Shown here in pieces: positions 23,536 through 38,210 of a DNA stretch of 64,000 bases. The notes below the pieces were generated by a model, which did no database searches, had not been told where the DNA came from, and was given only the letters and a program-made list of their open reading frames with translations. The position numbers and the translations under genes are program-made. The stretch is from Elephas maximus indicus. Taxonomy: Eukaryota > Chordata > Mammalia > Proboscidea > Elephantidae. Each line of letters opens with the position of its first letter. Position 1 is the first letter of the stretch. The stretch is taken from the NCBI RefSeq assembly GCF_024166365.1, contig NC_064831.1, forward strand, positions 32,866,768 to 32,930,767. Direction: 5' to 3'.

Positions 23536-23699
23536 CCAAACCAAAAACCAAACCCATTACCTTCAATTCCAACTTGTAGGGACCTTATATGACAGACTAG
23601 AACTGCTCCTACAGGGTTTCCAAGGAGCAGCTGATGGATTTTAACTGCTGACCTTTTGGTTAGCAACCAAGCTCTTAACCAATGTGCCACCAGGACTCC
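23536..23699 (-). mobile_element. AfroSINE with perfect target duplication
   Basis: The minus-oriented SINE is bounded by cagcaactggaa at 23524-23535 and 23700-23711. It inserted into the older repeat. Confidence 0.95.
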
Positions 23700-23758
23700 C
23701 AGCAACTGGAAAGGAGGATAAAACTGTTGAGATCAGGAATACCTTTCTAGATGCTAAA

Positions 23759-24105
23759 GATTGTCAAAAATGTGTTGTAAATCCTAACCCCTATACCTGT
23801 GATTATAATCCCATTTGGCAATGGGTTATGTTAATGAGCCAGTATTAGTAGTGTGTGTCTTGAGTCAGTCTCTCTTGAGATTTATAAAAGGAGACTGAGG
23901 AAGCAGAAATGGGAGTAGATCCCATGTCACATTAAGGTCACCAAGGAGCCTAGGAATAAAAGCTGAAGAGACTAGTACCCTCCCCCAGAGCTGACAGAAA
24001 GCCTTCCCCTAGAGTCAGCGGCCTGAATTCAAACTTCTAGCCTCCTAAACTGTGAGAAAATGAATTTGTTAAAACTACCCACTTGTGGTATTTGTTAAAG
24101 ATAGG
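23759..24105 (+). mobile_element. MaLR-like LTR, diverged and partial
   Basis: The 3' half matches the LTR at 16897 ('agccttcccctagagtcagcggcctgaattc', 'ttgttaaaactacccacttgtgg'). The 5' half is more diverged. The final TG/CA ends are not clear. Confidence 0.6.
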
Positions 24106-24895
24106 TGTTTGAAATGCCGACTTGACATGCAAGTGGAGATGTCAAGTAGGCAGCTGGATAGACAAACCTGAGTTCAGATGGTATAGGCTAGGAACACAAA
24201 CCAAGAAACTGAGTATCTAAGGATAGTAAAAATAACTTCCAAGGACCAAGTTCTAGGATCCTCCAACACTGACAAAGGTCTGTGATAAGGAAGAACTAGC
24301 AGAGGGTGCTCAGTGACTTAAATAAAATGAATGCTGCAAATAGACCAATGTATTTATGAACAAAGTCACTGGTAATCCTGACAGCAGTCACTGCCTTGGA
24401 ATTGGGGTAAAGTCCAATCACAGTGAATTAAGAAAAGGAAAAATTGGGACTCAAATATATAGGTTAACTCCTTTGAACTTTGCTCTAAGGGGGATGAATA
24501 GGGCTTTATCTGGAAGGATATGAGTAGAAAATTTGACAGAAGAGAGCACCTGAGTCATGAGCTTGATTAGACAAGGATGGGACCTAATGGTCAAATGGAA
24601 AGGTTGTCTTACCACAATTCATCCAGTGACAACAGGGAAAGCAGAGAGAACAAACACATGCATAGGTGACAGGACACTAAGGAATGGGAATTTGTGAGTT
24701 TTTTTCTCATCTACTTTAAACTTCCCGATTACAAGCAGCAAGACCGTTGGATAAGCAAGAATGGGGAAGTTGGAAGTTTGAGGATAAATGAGGTGATAAA
24801 GGAAATACTGGTACCAGTAACCATCATTTCCTTAGCCATATTTATCTTCATAGGTGCACAGCAGGATATTTTATCTAAATAATCAGTTCACTTCG

Positions 24896-25060
24896 CTGTA
24901 AAAAACCAGCTGCCTTCTAGTTGAACTCATGGCAACCCCTACGTGTGTCAGAACAGAACTGTGCTCCATAGGGTTTTCAACAGCTAATCTTTGGAAGTAG
25001 AACATCAATATTTCAAAGATGCCTCTGGCAGGGCTCGCCTTGTGGTTAGCAGCCAAGCAG
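24896..25060 (-). mobile_element. Diverged AfroSINE
   Basis: Minus-oriented; 'ctagttgaactcatggcaaccc' at the tail side and 'gtggttagcagccaag' near the head. The head is missing its last bases. Confidence 0.6.
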
Positions 25061-25095
25061 AGGAATGGTTTTATCACCTCACTTTACTATATAAA

Positions 25096-25272
25096 CCCAC
25101 CGGCTATCAATTCGATTCTGATTCACAATGACCCTGTAGGACAGAGTAGAACTGCTCCAGTTTCCAAGGATGTAAATTTTTATAAAAGCAGGCTGCCACA
25201 TCTTTCTCCCGCAGAGCAGCTGGTGGGTTTGAACTAACAGTCTGGTAAGCAGCCAAGCATCTAACCTCTACC
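25096..25272 (-). mobile_element. AfroSINE, long variant
   Basis: Minus-oriented, from 'aaacccaccggctatcaattcg' to 'ctctaccccatcag'. It contains the 'ataaaagcaggctgccacatctttctccc' middle block and directly abuts an LTR fragment. Confidence 0.8.
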
Positions 25273-25278
25273 CCATCA

Positions 25279-25738
25279 GTCTTAGTTATCTGATCTAGTG
25301 CTACTGTAACAGAAATACCTAAGTTGACAGTGTTAAAAAGTTTATTCTCAGTTTAAACCCAAAAAACAAACCCATTGCTGTTGACTCCAACTCACAGCAA
25401 CTCTACAGGACAGAGCATAACTGCCCCATAGGGTTTCCAAGGAGTGCCTGGTGGATTCCAGCTGCCGACCTTTTTGGTTAGCAGCCATAACCCTTAACCT
25501 CCATGCCACCAGGTTTTCCTCAGTTTAGGTGGCTAGAAACCCAAATTCAGGATACCAGCTCTAGTGGAAGGCTTTCTCTCTTGGCTCTGGTCCTTGCCTC
25601 AACATCTGTGGGCCCGGTGTGCCTTGGAGATCTCCATGCATCTTGGCATCAATCTTCCCCTGGGTCTACGAAATCCTCAGCGCAGGGACCCCAAGTCCAA
25701 AGGACGTACTTTGCTCCCGGCTCTTCTTTCTTGGTGTA
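25279..25738 (-). mobile_element. MaLR-like LTR fragment with nested SINE
   Basis: 'cttagttatctgatctagtgctactgtaacag' is the complement of the LTR 3' end. After the SINE it resumes with 'ggtggctagaaacccaaattcaggatacc' and runs to 'cccggctcttctttcttggtg'. The 5' part is missing; a plus-oriented SINE follows immediately. The overlapping open frames are incidental. Confidence 0.75.
25356..25518 (-). mobile_element. AfroSINE nested in LTR, with target duplication
   Basis: Flanked by ctcagttta at 25347-25355 and 25519-25527, inside the LTR fragment. It is therefore younger than the LTR. Confidence 0.9.
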
Positions 25739-25915
25739 CTGCTAACAAAAAGGTCAGTGGCTCGAACCCAGCAGCTGATCCACAGGAGAAAGAGGCAGTC
25801 TACTTCTGTAAAGATTTATAGCCTTGGAAACCCTATGGGGCAGTTCTACTCTGTCCTACAGGGTCACTATAAATTGGAATGGACTCAACGGCAGTGGGTT
25901 TGGTTGGTTTTGGTT
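25739..25915 (+). mobile_element. AfroSINE variant, head-truncated
   Basis: It begins at 'tactgctaacaaaaaggtcag', inside the tRNA-like part. It passes through the variant body 'ggagaaagaggcagtctac' and ends 'gactcaacggcagtgggtttgg'. Confidence 0.85.
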
Positions 25916-26061
25916 TCTCATCCATTTACCTGTAAGGGCAGTGGGTGAAAAACTTCCTGACCAGGTCAGAAAAGTTTCACTAAAAAAGTTCGACAACATT
26001 TGATTTACCAAACTGTTATTTAAAAAGAATGTTCAGAAACACAGCATCACAAATAAGATCT

Positions 26062-26067
26062 TTTATT
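26062..26067 (-). terminator. RPS3A: RPS3A polyadenylation signal
   Basis: AATAAA on the minus strand, 24 bases past the stop codon. This gives the very short 3' UTR usual for ribosomal-protein mRNAs. Confidence 0.9.
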
Positions 26068-26090
26068 TGTTACCATTAAAAATCTGAATT

Positions 26091-30459
<4,369 letters not shown>

Positions 30460-30824
30460 GGTGCTGCTCAGAGAGCCAAAAGGGCTGAAATGCAACTCGC
30501 GCGAGAACTTAGGTGTACGGGCGGGGCCGCCGTATGCGTGACCTTCGGTCTCGCGCTACTTACGGCCTCAGGAATATTGCGGCAACCGCGAGAGGCTCTC
30601 CTCCGGCTATAGCTGTGACAGCGCCATCGTGTGCTTGGAGACCGTGCAAAACGCCGCGGACGGTTCGTCGGGAGGCTGCGCTCTTGAGGCGCGGGAGCAG
30701 GCGGCCTGAGGGTTATCTGTGGTCACTGTGGCTCTGACAACCGGAAGTAAATTTCCGTGGAAGGAGACAGCCGCTCAGGATCTTTCAAAGCTGAGCTCAC
30801 CATGTAACCCTCCAAACCTGTTCT

Positions 30825-30990
30825 CGAGAGTATGGGCTTTGGAATTATTCAGCAGATCCAGATTCAAATGCTGGTTTCAACACGGTTTAGCCTTGAGATG
30901 TCTCTACACTGCACTGTCCTCATCTGTCAAACGGGGATAATAATGTTATCTAACTCATAAGGTTGTTAGTAGGATTACATAAGTATAACT
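30825..30990 (+). mobile_element. MIR SINE
   Basis: Typical MIR order: 'gagtatgggctttggaatta', 'cagattcaaatgctgg', 'cactgtcctcatctgtcaaacggggataataatg', 'cataaggttgttagtaggatta'. Confidence 0.85.
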
Positions 30991-32300
30991 TCAATGATAC
31001 TGGTAGTATTTTGCTTGTTGATATGAGTGCTGGTTAGTTAAGTATGTTATCTTTTGAATATGCATCAGTCTGTACTCTTATTTGTGCACTTTTCTATCTG
31101 TGTATTTAAAAAGTAAAGTGAGCTCTGCTGATTGTTTCCGTAAGGGACAATGGACCCAATGTTCCCAGGTAGTAGTTTGATTTTTCAGGAAAAGCTAGAA
31201 GACCCTTTTCTTTCCTCTTTTTTAGTGAAATCTCCAAATTTTTCGATTTTTGCAACTAGTCCAAATTTTTTTTGGTAAATTGTACGGGTTTAAGAAAATA
31301 TCCTGGCTAGATGTGACCTGCCAGCTTAAGTGTGTAGCCCCTGGAAAGCTTCTGGGCCTTAGAGGCTTGGTACTCAGCCAGTGGTATAGGAGTTCCCTTT
31401 TCAAACTTCCCTTCTGGCTACTCCAGTGTCCAAAGCGGACACGAACTCCCGCTGCCTCCAGCAAGCCTTTAAATCTTGTCATCCTTTGTCCTTCTGGCTA
31501 CTGTCCTCAGTCTCCTACTACTCCCACCAACCAAGACAGTATCACTAAATCTCTAATCCAATCCTGAAACCTTTCAGTAATTCCATAAACCCCACTTGCC
31601 CATAGGATAAAGTCAAAGTCCTTAGCTGGGCCTGTGAAACCTGTCTTATCTCACCACATCTTAGCCTGTACCATATCTAATACTTGCAGCAGCCATAAAA
31701 AAAAAAAAAACTTTTTTAATTACACATTAAGGACCAACCCAGCCATATCACCTAGAAAATTTATAACTCCCTGAACTAAACAGGGAATTTAAATTGCCTC
31801 CATTCCGTTATCAGCAGGCAAATACCCCTGCGTTTTCATGCCAGTTTGAATGCCTTTCTTCTTTCACTAGGAGATTGATTCCCCAGGCAGACTTTCTCAT
31901 ATCTGTGGCAGAAGACCTAGGACTACTTAACTTGCTGGTGACTATTGATTAAACATGTCCCTCTCACTGAGAGCAGGAGGGTACACAGTGCAGTCTTTTT
32001 GTTCATGCCCCATCTCTTAGCACACAGTAGGTCCTCAAAACATTTGTTGAATGAACAAATAAAAAGTTAGATGACATCAGTAGTGATTTCCAGTCTTTTG
32101 GGTTTTATGGATCAGTCCAGATTTTCAAAATAATTTCAGGAACTAACACCACTACAATTTTTAAATTTTGTTTTTAATAAAAACAAAAACAAACAAAAAA
32201 AAACTGCTATTAACTATCAGCATCATCTAATTTTAAAGTTATATCTTGACACCCAAAATAAAAAGTAAAAGTAAAGACCAAATCCTCTTAAAAACTCAGT
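30991..32300. other. No gene seen; one old repeat
   Basis: About 31560-31690 resembles an old L2-type repeat in antisense ('ccataggataaagtcaaagtccttagc'). A/T runs lie at 31697-31710. Open frames over 31222-31567 on both strands have no recognisable domain. The rest is unassigned. Confidence 0.4.
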
Positions 32301-32639
32301 TCTGGGAAACAGAGCCAACATGGCGTCCTAGACAGATGCATCATGCTGTCCCTCTGCAGCAAAGACCAGAAAAACTAAGTAAAACAGACAGAGACATCAG
32401 TCCTGGAACCCCAAGCATGAAATGAAGGGATAAAAAGCTAGATCAAACACATAATGGAAGGAAAACAGAGAACGAGGTGAGATACAGAGTGGAGGTCCCC
32501 TGCCAACTAACATGGCACAGTGTCACCATCTTGGAGCACAGCTAGCAATGACCCAGACAAGGAGTACAGGAAGGCAACTTCATGGAACTCCCAAGAGGAA
32601 ACATAGCACCTGGTAACCAGAGAAACACATTTTCCGATC

Positions 32640-33650
32640 CTTGACCCTATTGCAATGTACACCACCCCCACCCCTTCCTGATGGATCGTGCTGTGCCACT
32701 TGCCTAGAGAGCTACTGGCCACCCTCACCCTGGCTCCACCTCTCCCCCACCTGCCAGCTCCTGCTGCACCATTTTTTTTTTTTTTAACTATTTTCCCTTT
32801 TCTTTTCTTTCTCCTTCCCACCTAGCCCCATACACCACCCCCACACCTTCCAGAGGGGCCATGCCACACAGCTCAACTAGAAAACTGCCGACCCTCTGTC
32901 ACCCTGGGTGCACCCCACCCCCAACATTTGGCCCCTGCTGCACCAATTTTTTTTCCCTTTCTTCCTATTCATTCTCCCTCACCTAGCCCAATACGCCACC
33001 TCTATTCCTTCTCACCAGGCCACACCACACCACCGAGAGTAGAGAGATACTGGGCCTAGGTCTGCCTGCCCCCACCCAACATGCCATTTTTTCTCTTTTT
33101 ATTCTTTCTTTTCCTCCTTTTCTTTCTCCCTCCCAACTAGCCCCGTACCCCGCCTCTACCACTTCCCACCAGGCCTCCCCTTGCTACCTTGGCTACAGAG
33201 CACTAGCCCGCCGCCAGCCTGGGGCTGCACCACCCCCACCCACCTAGCCCTGTACACCATCCCCAGCCCCTTCCCATCAGGCTACACCACACTGCCTTGG
33301 CTAGAGAACCACCAGCGCACTGCCACCCTGGGCCTGCCCCGCCCCCACCCACTGGCTCCTGCCTTGCCATTTTGTTTTTTCTTTTTCCCCTTTCTTTTCT
33401 TTCTCCATCCCACCTGGCCTCATAGGCCACCACCTCTGCACCTTCCTGCATGATCTTGTTACACTGCCACTGCTAGAGATCCACCACTCTGCTGCTTTCT
33501 ACCTCACACATGACTCCATATACCATCTCCCTCCATACCTGCCAGCCCCCAGGTCCACCCTACCTGACCCTCCAGCTACCTTTTTTTTTCCGTTCTCTCT
33601 CTTTTCTTTCTTTCCCCCAACCAGCTCCGTACACCACCCACCCCTTCCCC
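32640..33650 (+). repeat. Degenerate tandem array in L1 5' UTR
   Basis: About seven diverged units begin near 32645, 32820, 32982, 33137, 33242, 33412 and 33620, each with a 'cctagcccc-tacaccaccccc'-like start. Then follow a 'caccaggcc' block, a 'ttggctagagaaccacc' block, a 'ctgccaccctgggcc' block and a T-rich pyrimidine run. Spacing is about 105-208 bases. The position directly upstream of ORF1 recalls the promoter monomers of rodent L1s. Open frames over it are low-complexity artefacts. Confidence 0.75.
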
Positions 33651-34066
33651 TCAGCCCTCACTGTGGCACCACAGCAAGAGCACCTTTTGTTCAGGCCTGC
33701 CACCACACCAGGCCTCCATTGCCCCTACCCTCCCGCCTCTTGACCAGCTGCTGAACGGTGGGCAGCAATCCTGTCTAACACCACCACGTATCTGGCAAGG
33801 GGCTGTGAATGCTCCCACACTGCTGGACCAACAAGAGGAGGCAGACACTGCCCACTCAGCCTGCCCTCAGCCACTTTGCTAAACCAGTGTACAACGAAGT
33901 GGGCTTGCCATGCCTGCTGCTGCCCTGCCCATGAGAACCAAGGTGGTAAGAGCTATGGTGTCCACAGTCGAGCAAGAAGCAAAGCACTCCAGTCCCACCC
34001 TCCTGACATATCAAAACAAAACAAAGAAACAAGACAAAACAAATGAACATACAGTTTATAATGGAT

Positions 34067-34578
34067 TGGATTGTGTCCCCCCAAAATATGTGTCAAGTTG
34101 GTTGGGCCATGATTCCCAGTATTCTGTGATTGTCCTCCATTTTATGATTTTCCTATGTGTTATAAATCATAATCTCTGCCTGCGGTTAAAGAGGATTAGG
34201 GCAGGATGCTCAGGCCACATCCCTGATCCAATGTAAATGGAGTTTTCCTGGGGTGTGGCCTGCACCACTTTTTATCTTACAAGAGATAAAAGGAAAGGGA
34301 AGCAAGCAGAGAGCTGAGGACCTCATACCACCTAGAAAGCAGTGCTGGGAGCTGAGCATGTCCTTTGGACTCAGAGTTCCTGCGCAGAGAAGCTCATAGT
34401 CCAGGGGAGGATTGATGACAAGGACCTTCCTCCAGAGCCAACAGAGAAAGCCTTCCCCTGGAGCTGACACCCTGAATTTGGACTTTTAGCCTACTAGATG
34501 GTGAGAAAATAAATTTCTCTTTCTTGATGCTATTTACTTGTGGTATTCCTGTTATAGCAGCACTAGATGACTAATACA
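34067..34578 (+). mobile_element. Solo MaLR-like LTR in L1
   Basis: Same family as 16897-17405: 'atggattggattgtgtcccccc' to 'ctagatgactaatacaca'. It separates the L1 leader from ORF1. The terminal bases are mutated, so the target duplication is unclear. Confidence 0.8.
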
Positions 34579-34659
34579 CAATCAATAAATAAAAAAAAAA
34601 ATACCTTAATGTCTCAGAGACAGCAGACAATATTCAAAACATATAAAAAAGCAGGACAA

Positions 34660-35745
34660 GATGGCTCGCGCAAGTGACCAAAATAAAGAATCAGATGACT
34701 TTGTGGTAGAAGAAAAGGCAGTGGAACTACCTCATGTGGAATTCAAAAGGCTAATGTTTAGGGCTCTCCAAGAGTTTAGGAAAGAGAACAAGGAAAACCG
34801 AGACAAAACCAAGGAAAATATAGACATCACATAAAACACATAACAAAACCAATGAAAATATAGCCAAAATTAAGGAAAACACAGACAAAGCAGTACAAGA
34901 GTTCAGGAAAATAATATAAGAAAAACATGAAAATAAGTAAACAATTAGAAATCATACAGAAACAGCAACTGGAAATCCAAAAGATGAAAACAAAATTTCA
35001 GAAATGGACAACTCAATAGACGGTTTTAGGAGCAAATTTAAAACAACAGAGGATGGAATCAGCAAGAATGAAGATAAATCTGTGGATGCTACTCTGTTTG
35101 AGGAAAAATCAGAGAACAGAATGAACAAAACCTCAGATTTATGTGGGGCACATCAAGCAAAAATTTGTGCCTGATCAGAGTTCTAGAATGGGGAGAAAAT
35201 GGAAAACACAGAGAAAACTGTTGAAGATTTGCTGGCAGAAAACTTCCCAAATATTGTGAAAGATGAAAAACTGACCATCCAAAAGCTCAACGGACCCCAC
35301 ATAGGATAGATCCTAAAAGAAAGTCACCAAGACATGTCATAATCACACTTGCCAAAACCAAAGGAAGAACTGTAAGAGCAGACTGAGAGAAAAGAAAAGT
35401 CACTTACAAAGGGGAAACAATAAGATAAAGCTTCGATTTTGGCAAACTATGCAGGCAAGAAGGAATGGGATGACATATACAAAACCTTGAAAGAAAAAAA
35501 CTGCCAGCCAAGAATAATATATCCTGCAAAACTCTGTCCCAAATACAACCGCGAAATTAGGACATTTGCATATAAACAGAAATTAAGGAAATTTGTAAAA
35601 ATCAAACCAAACATACGTTCAGTTAGAGAACTAACAACATTAAACAACAACCAGAGTCTAGGACACAGGACAGCATCAGCCAGATACCAACCTGGGGAAG
35701 AAGCTCTCAATAATAAAACAAAGCTTAGAACAGGGAAATAGAGAC
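34660..35745 (+). pseudogene. L1 ORF1 relic (copy B1)
   Basis: Starts 'atggctcgcgcaagtgacc' and is lysine/glutamate-rich. It includes a short internal near-repeat (aaaccaaggaaaatatagac / aaaccaatgaaaatatagcc, about 34810-34865) and a late basic part at 35439-35741. Many stops. The N-terminus differs from that of copy A, in keeping with a separate L1 subfamily. Confidence 0.7.
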
Positions 35746-36719
35746 CTGCAAATGACTACAACATCGAAACAATAAAAGGGGGAAATAAATGGTGTAGGTA
35801 TAAAACTTTCAAATGGAGAGGAAGTCAAGCTGATATCAAGTAATAAAAGACTGGTTCAAAGTTAGGAAGATAAGGGTAAATTTCAAGGTAAATACAAAGT
35901 TCACAAATCTACTTATCAGAATTAAAAAGAAGAAAAACAAAGTCTCAGTAAATGCAAAATCTATAATAACAAAGGAAAGAAAATCCACAAACAAAAGGAA
36001 CTCAGCACAGGAAAGTAAGAGGAACAAAGAAAATATCAGCACCATAAAAAAAAAAAAAAAAGGCACAACAATGTGACAGAAACCTATCTGTAATTACACA
36101 GAGTGTAAATGACTTAAGTGCATCTGAAAACAGAGTGGCGGAATGGTTAAAGAGTCATGACCCATCAATATGCTGTCTACAAGAGACACATCTCAGACAC
36201 AAAGACATACCCATCGATATATTAAAAATTCAAAGAATGGAAAAAAATGTATCAAGCAGACAGTAACCAAAGAAAGGCAGGAGTGACAATATTAATCTCA
36301 AAATAGACTTGAAGGAAAATTCAAGTGTAACAGACAAGGAAGGACATTATATAATGATTAAAGGGAAAATCCACCAAGGAGACATCATGTTAATAAATAT
36401 CTACACCCAATGAAAAGTCTCCAAAATACATAAAACAAACTCTAACAGCACTGAAAAGAGAAATAGTTCCATAATAATTGAGATTTCAACATGCTACTCT
36501 CAGTAAAGACAGAACATCTAGAAAGAAACTCAGCAAAGATACAGAAGATCTAAAGGCCACAACCAACTTGACCTCATAAACTTATGTAGAGCACTCCACC
36601 TAACAGCAGCAAAGTATGCATTCTTTTCCACTGCATATGAAACATTCTCAAGAATAAACTACATTTTAGTCCATAAAGCAAGCCTTAACAGAATCCAAAG
36701 CATCAAAAGAATACACAAT

Positions 36720-36815
36720 GTAAAAAAAAGTCTATTAATTGTTTAATGAGAAACTAATTTTGCTCTATAAATAACATTCACCTAAAGCACAATTAAAAAA
36801 AAAAATTTTTTTTAA
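36720..36815 (+). mobile_element. Tiny L1 3'-end insertion
   Basis: Only the last roughly 70 bases of an L1 3' UTR ('aatgagaaactaattttgctc...cacctaaagcacaatt') plus a poly(A) sit inside ORF2 of another L1. Flanks aatacacaa and aatacaaag look like a decayed target duplication. Confidence 0.7.
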
Positions 36816-36913
36816 GAAGTAATACAAAGCATTCTTTCTGATAACACCATAAAAGTAGAAATAACAGGAAGAGCAAAGAAAAAAATCAAATACATGGAAC
36901 CTGAGTAACGCCT

Positions 36914-37429
36914 TTCTCTTAGTCATCTAGTGCTGCTATAATAGAAATACCAGAAATGGATGACTTCTACAATTGGAAGTTTATTCTCTCACAGTCTAGT
37001 AGGCTAGAAGTCCAAATTCAGGGTGTCATCTCCAGGGGAAGGCTTTCTTCCTCTGTCAGCTCTGGAAGAAGGTCCTTCTCATCAATCTTCCCTTGGTCTA
37101 GAAGCTTGTCCCTACAGAAACCCCAGGTCCAAAGGATGCGCTCTGCTCCTGGCACTGCTTTCTTGGTGGTGTGAGGTACCCCTGTCTCTAAGCTTGCTTC
37201 TGCTATATCTCAAAAGAGATTGGCTCAAGATACAACCTAATTTTGTAAATTGAGTCCTGCCTCATCAAGTAACTGCCACTAATCCCATCTCATTAACATG
37301 GTAGAGATAGGATTTATAACACATAGAAAAATCACATCAGATGACAAAATGGTGGACAGTCACAATACTGGGAATCATAGCCTAGCCAAATTGACAAATA
37401 TTTTGGGAGGACACAATTCAATCCAGATT
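36914..37429 (-). mobile_element. MaLR-like LTR in L1 ORF2
   Basis: Antisense copy, from 'cttagtcatctagtgctgc' to 'acacaattcaatccaga'. L1 ORF2 resumes at 37430. The plus-strand open frames 36956-37253 lie entirely within it. Confidence 0.8.
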
Positions 37430-38120
37430 AAAAACAACAGGATAATAGAAGAAATCAAAGAAGGAATCAAAAAATTTCTAGAATTAAATGAGAATGAAAC
37501 CAATCATACTAAAGCCTTTGAGACACAGGAAAGGCAGCACTCAGAGGTCAATTTATACCAATAAACGCAGACATCAAAACAGTTACCCCTAAAACTCAAA
37601 CAAATAGAGAACAGCAAAAAGAAGCACACAGCCACCAGAAGAAAAGAAGTAATAGATATTGGAGCAAAAATGAATGAATAAAGAACAGAAAAACAATGGC
37701 AAGAATCAACAACACCAACAGATAGTTCTTTGAAAAGATAAAAAACAAAAAATTAACAAACCATTGACCAAACTAACAAAAGAAAAACAGAAGAGGAAGC
37801 AAATAACCCAGATAAGAATTGAGATGGGGTGCATTACAATAGAACCAACTGAAATGAAAAGAATCAAAACAGAATACCATGAAAAATCGTGCTCCAAAAA
37901 ATTTGAGAACCTAGAGGAAATGGGCAAGTTTCTAGAAACATACTACCTACCTAAACTAGCACAAGCAGAGATAGAAAATCTGAACAGACTCATAACAAGA
38001 GAAGAGATTGAAGAGGTAATTTTAAAAACAACCAAACAAAAAAACTCTAAACCAAAAAAAGCCCTGGCCTGGATGCATTCACTGGAGATTTGTACCAAAC
38101 ATTCAGAGGAGAGCTCACAC

Positions 38121-38165
38121 CAAAAAAACCATTGCTGTCAAGTTGATTCCGCTTTTGGTTAGGTT
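38121..38165 (-). mobile_element. Internally deleted AfroSINE remnant
   Basis: 'aaaaaaccattgctgtcaagttgattccg' (SINE 3' end, minus) joins directly to 'cttttggttagg' (head side). It lies at the junction between L1 copies B1 and B2. Confidence 0.6.
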
Positions 38166-38210
38166 ATTCCTTAGTAAAAAGATAGCATTTTAAGGAATTT
38201 TGGCCACAAT

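Larger units (their letters stand above)
22950..24560. repeat. Ancient mammalian interspersed repeat, split by SINE and LTR
   Basis: The sequence reads like a widely shared old repeat: 'attcattcctttaaatatttattgagc', 'agggaacacaagtgtaaaagcctgaagcaag', and later 'gatgtcaagtaggcagctgg'. Its pieces lie at 22950-23535, 23700-23758 and about 24105-24560. 44715-45150 appears to hold another part of the same family. I cannot name the family with certainty. Confidence 0.5.
36080..38116 (+). pseudogene. L1 ORF2 relic (copy B1)
   Basis: The endonuclease-coding part is recognisable nucleotide by nucleotide against 9360-10228 ('ggaatggttaaagagtcatg', 'gcaagccttaacagaatcc'). Frameshifts are frequent. The frame at 37764-38162 covers the segment before the reverse transcriptase. 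Confidence 0.75.
32301..38120 (+). mobile_element. L1 (copy B1) with tandem-repeat 5' UTR, 3'-truncated
   Basis: Begins 'gggaaacagagccaacatggcg', a start unlike that of copies A and C. It continues with a C/T-rich leader, ORF1 and ORF2 remnants, and breaks off inside ORF2 near 38116. Two MaLR-like LTRs (34067-34578, 36914-37429) and a tiny L1 tail (36720-36815) are inserted. All ORFs are broken. Confidence 0.85.

Noticed and set aside
32640-33650. CRISPR-like regular repeats
   Set aside because: Units are long, degenerate and contiguous without unique spacers, and the genome is mammalian.
33181-33743. Proline-rich open frames in the C-rich region
   Set aside because: They are translations of the degenerate tandem array in an L1 5' UTR; composition, not coding, explains them.
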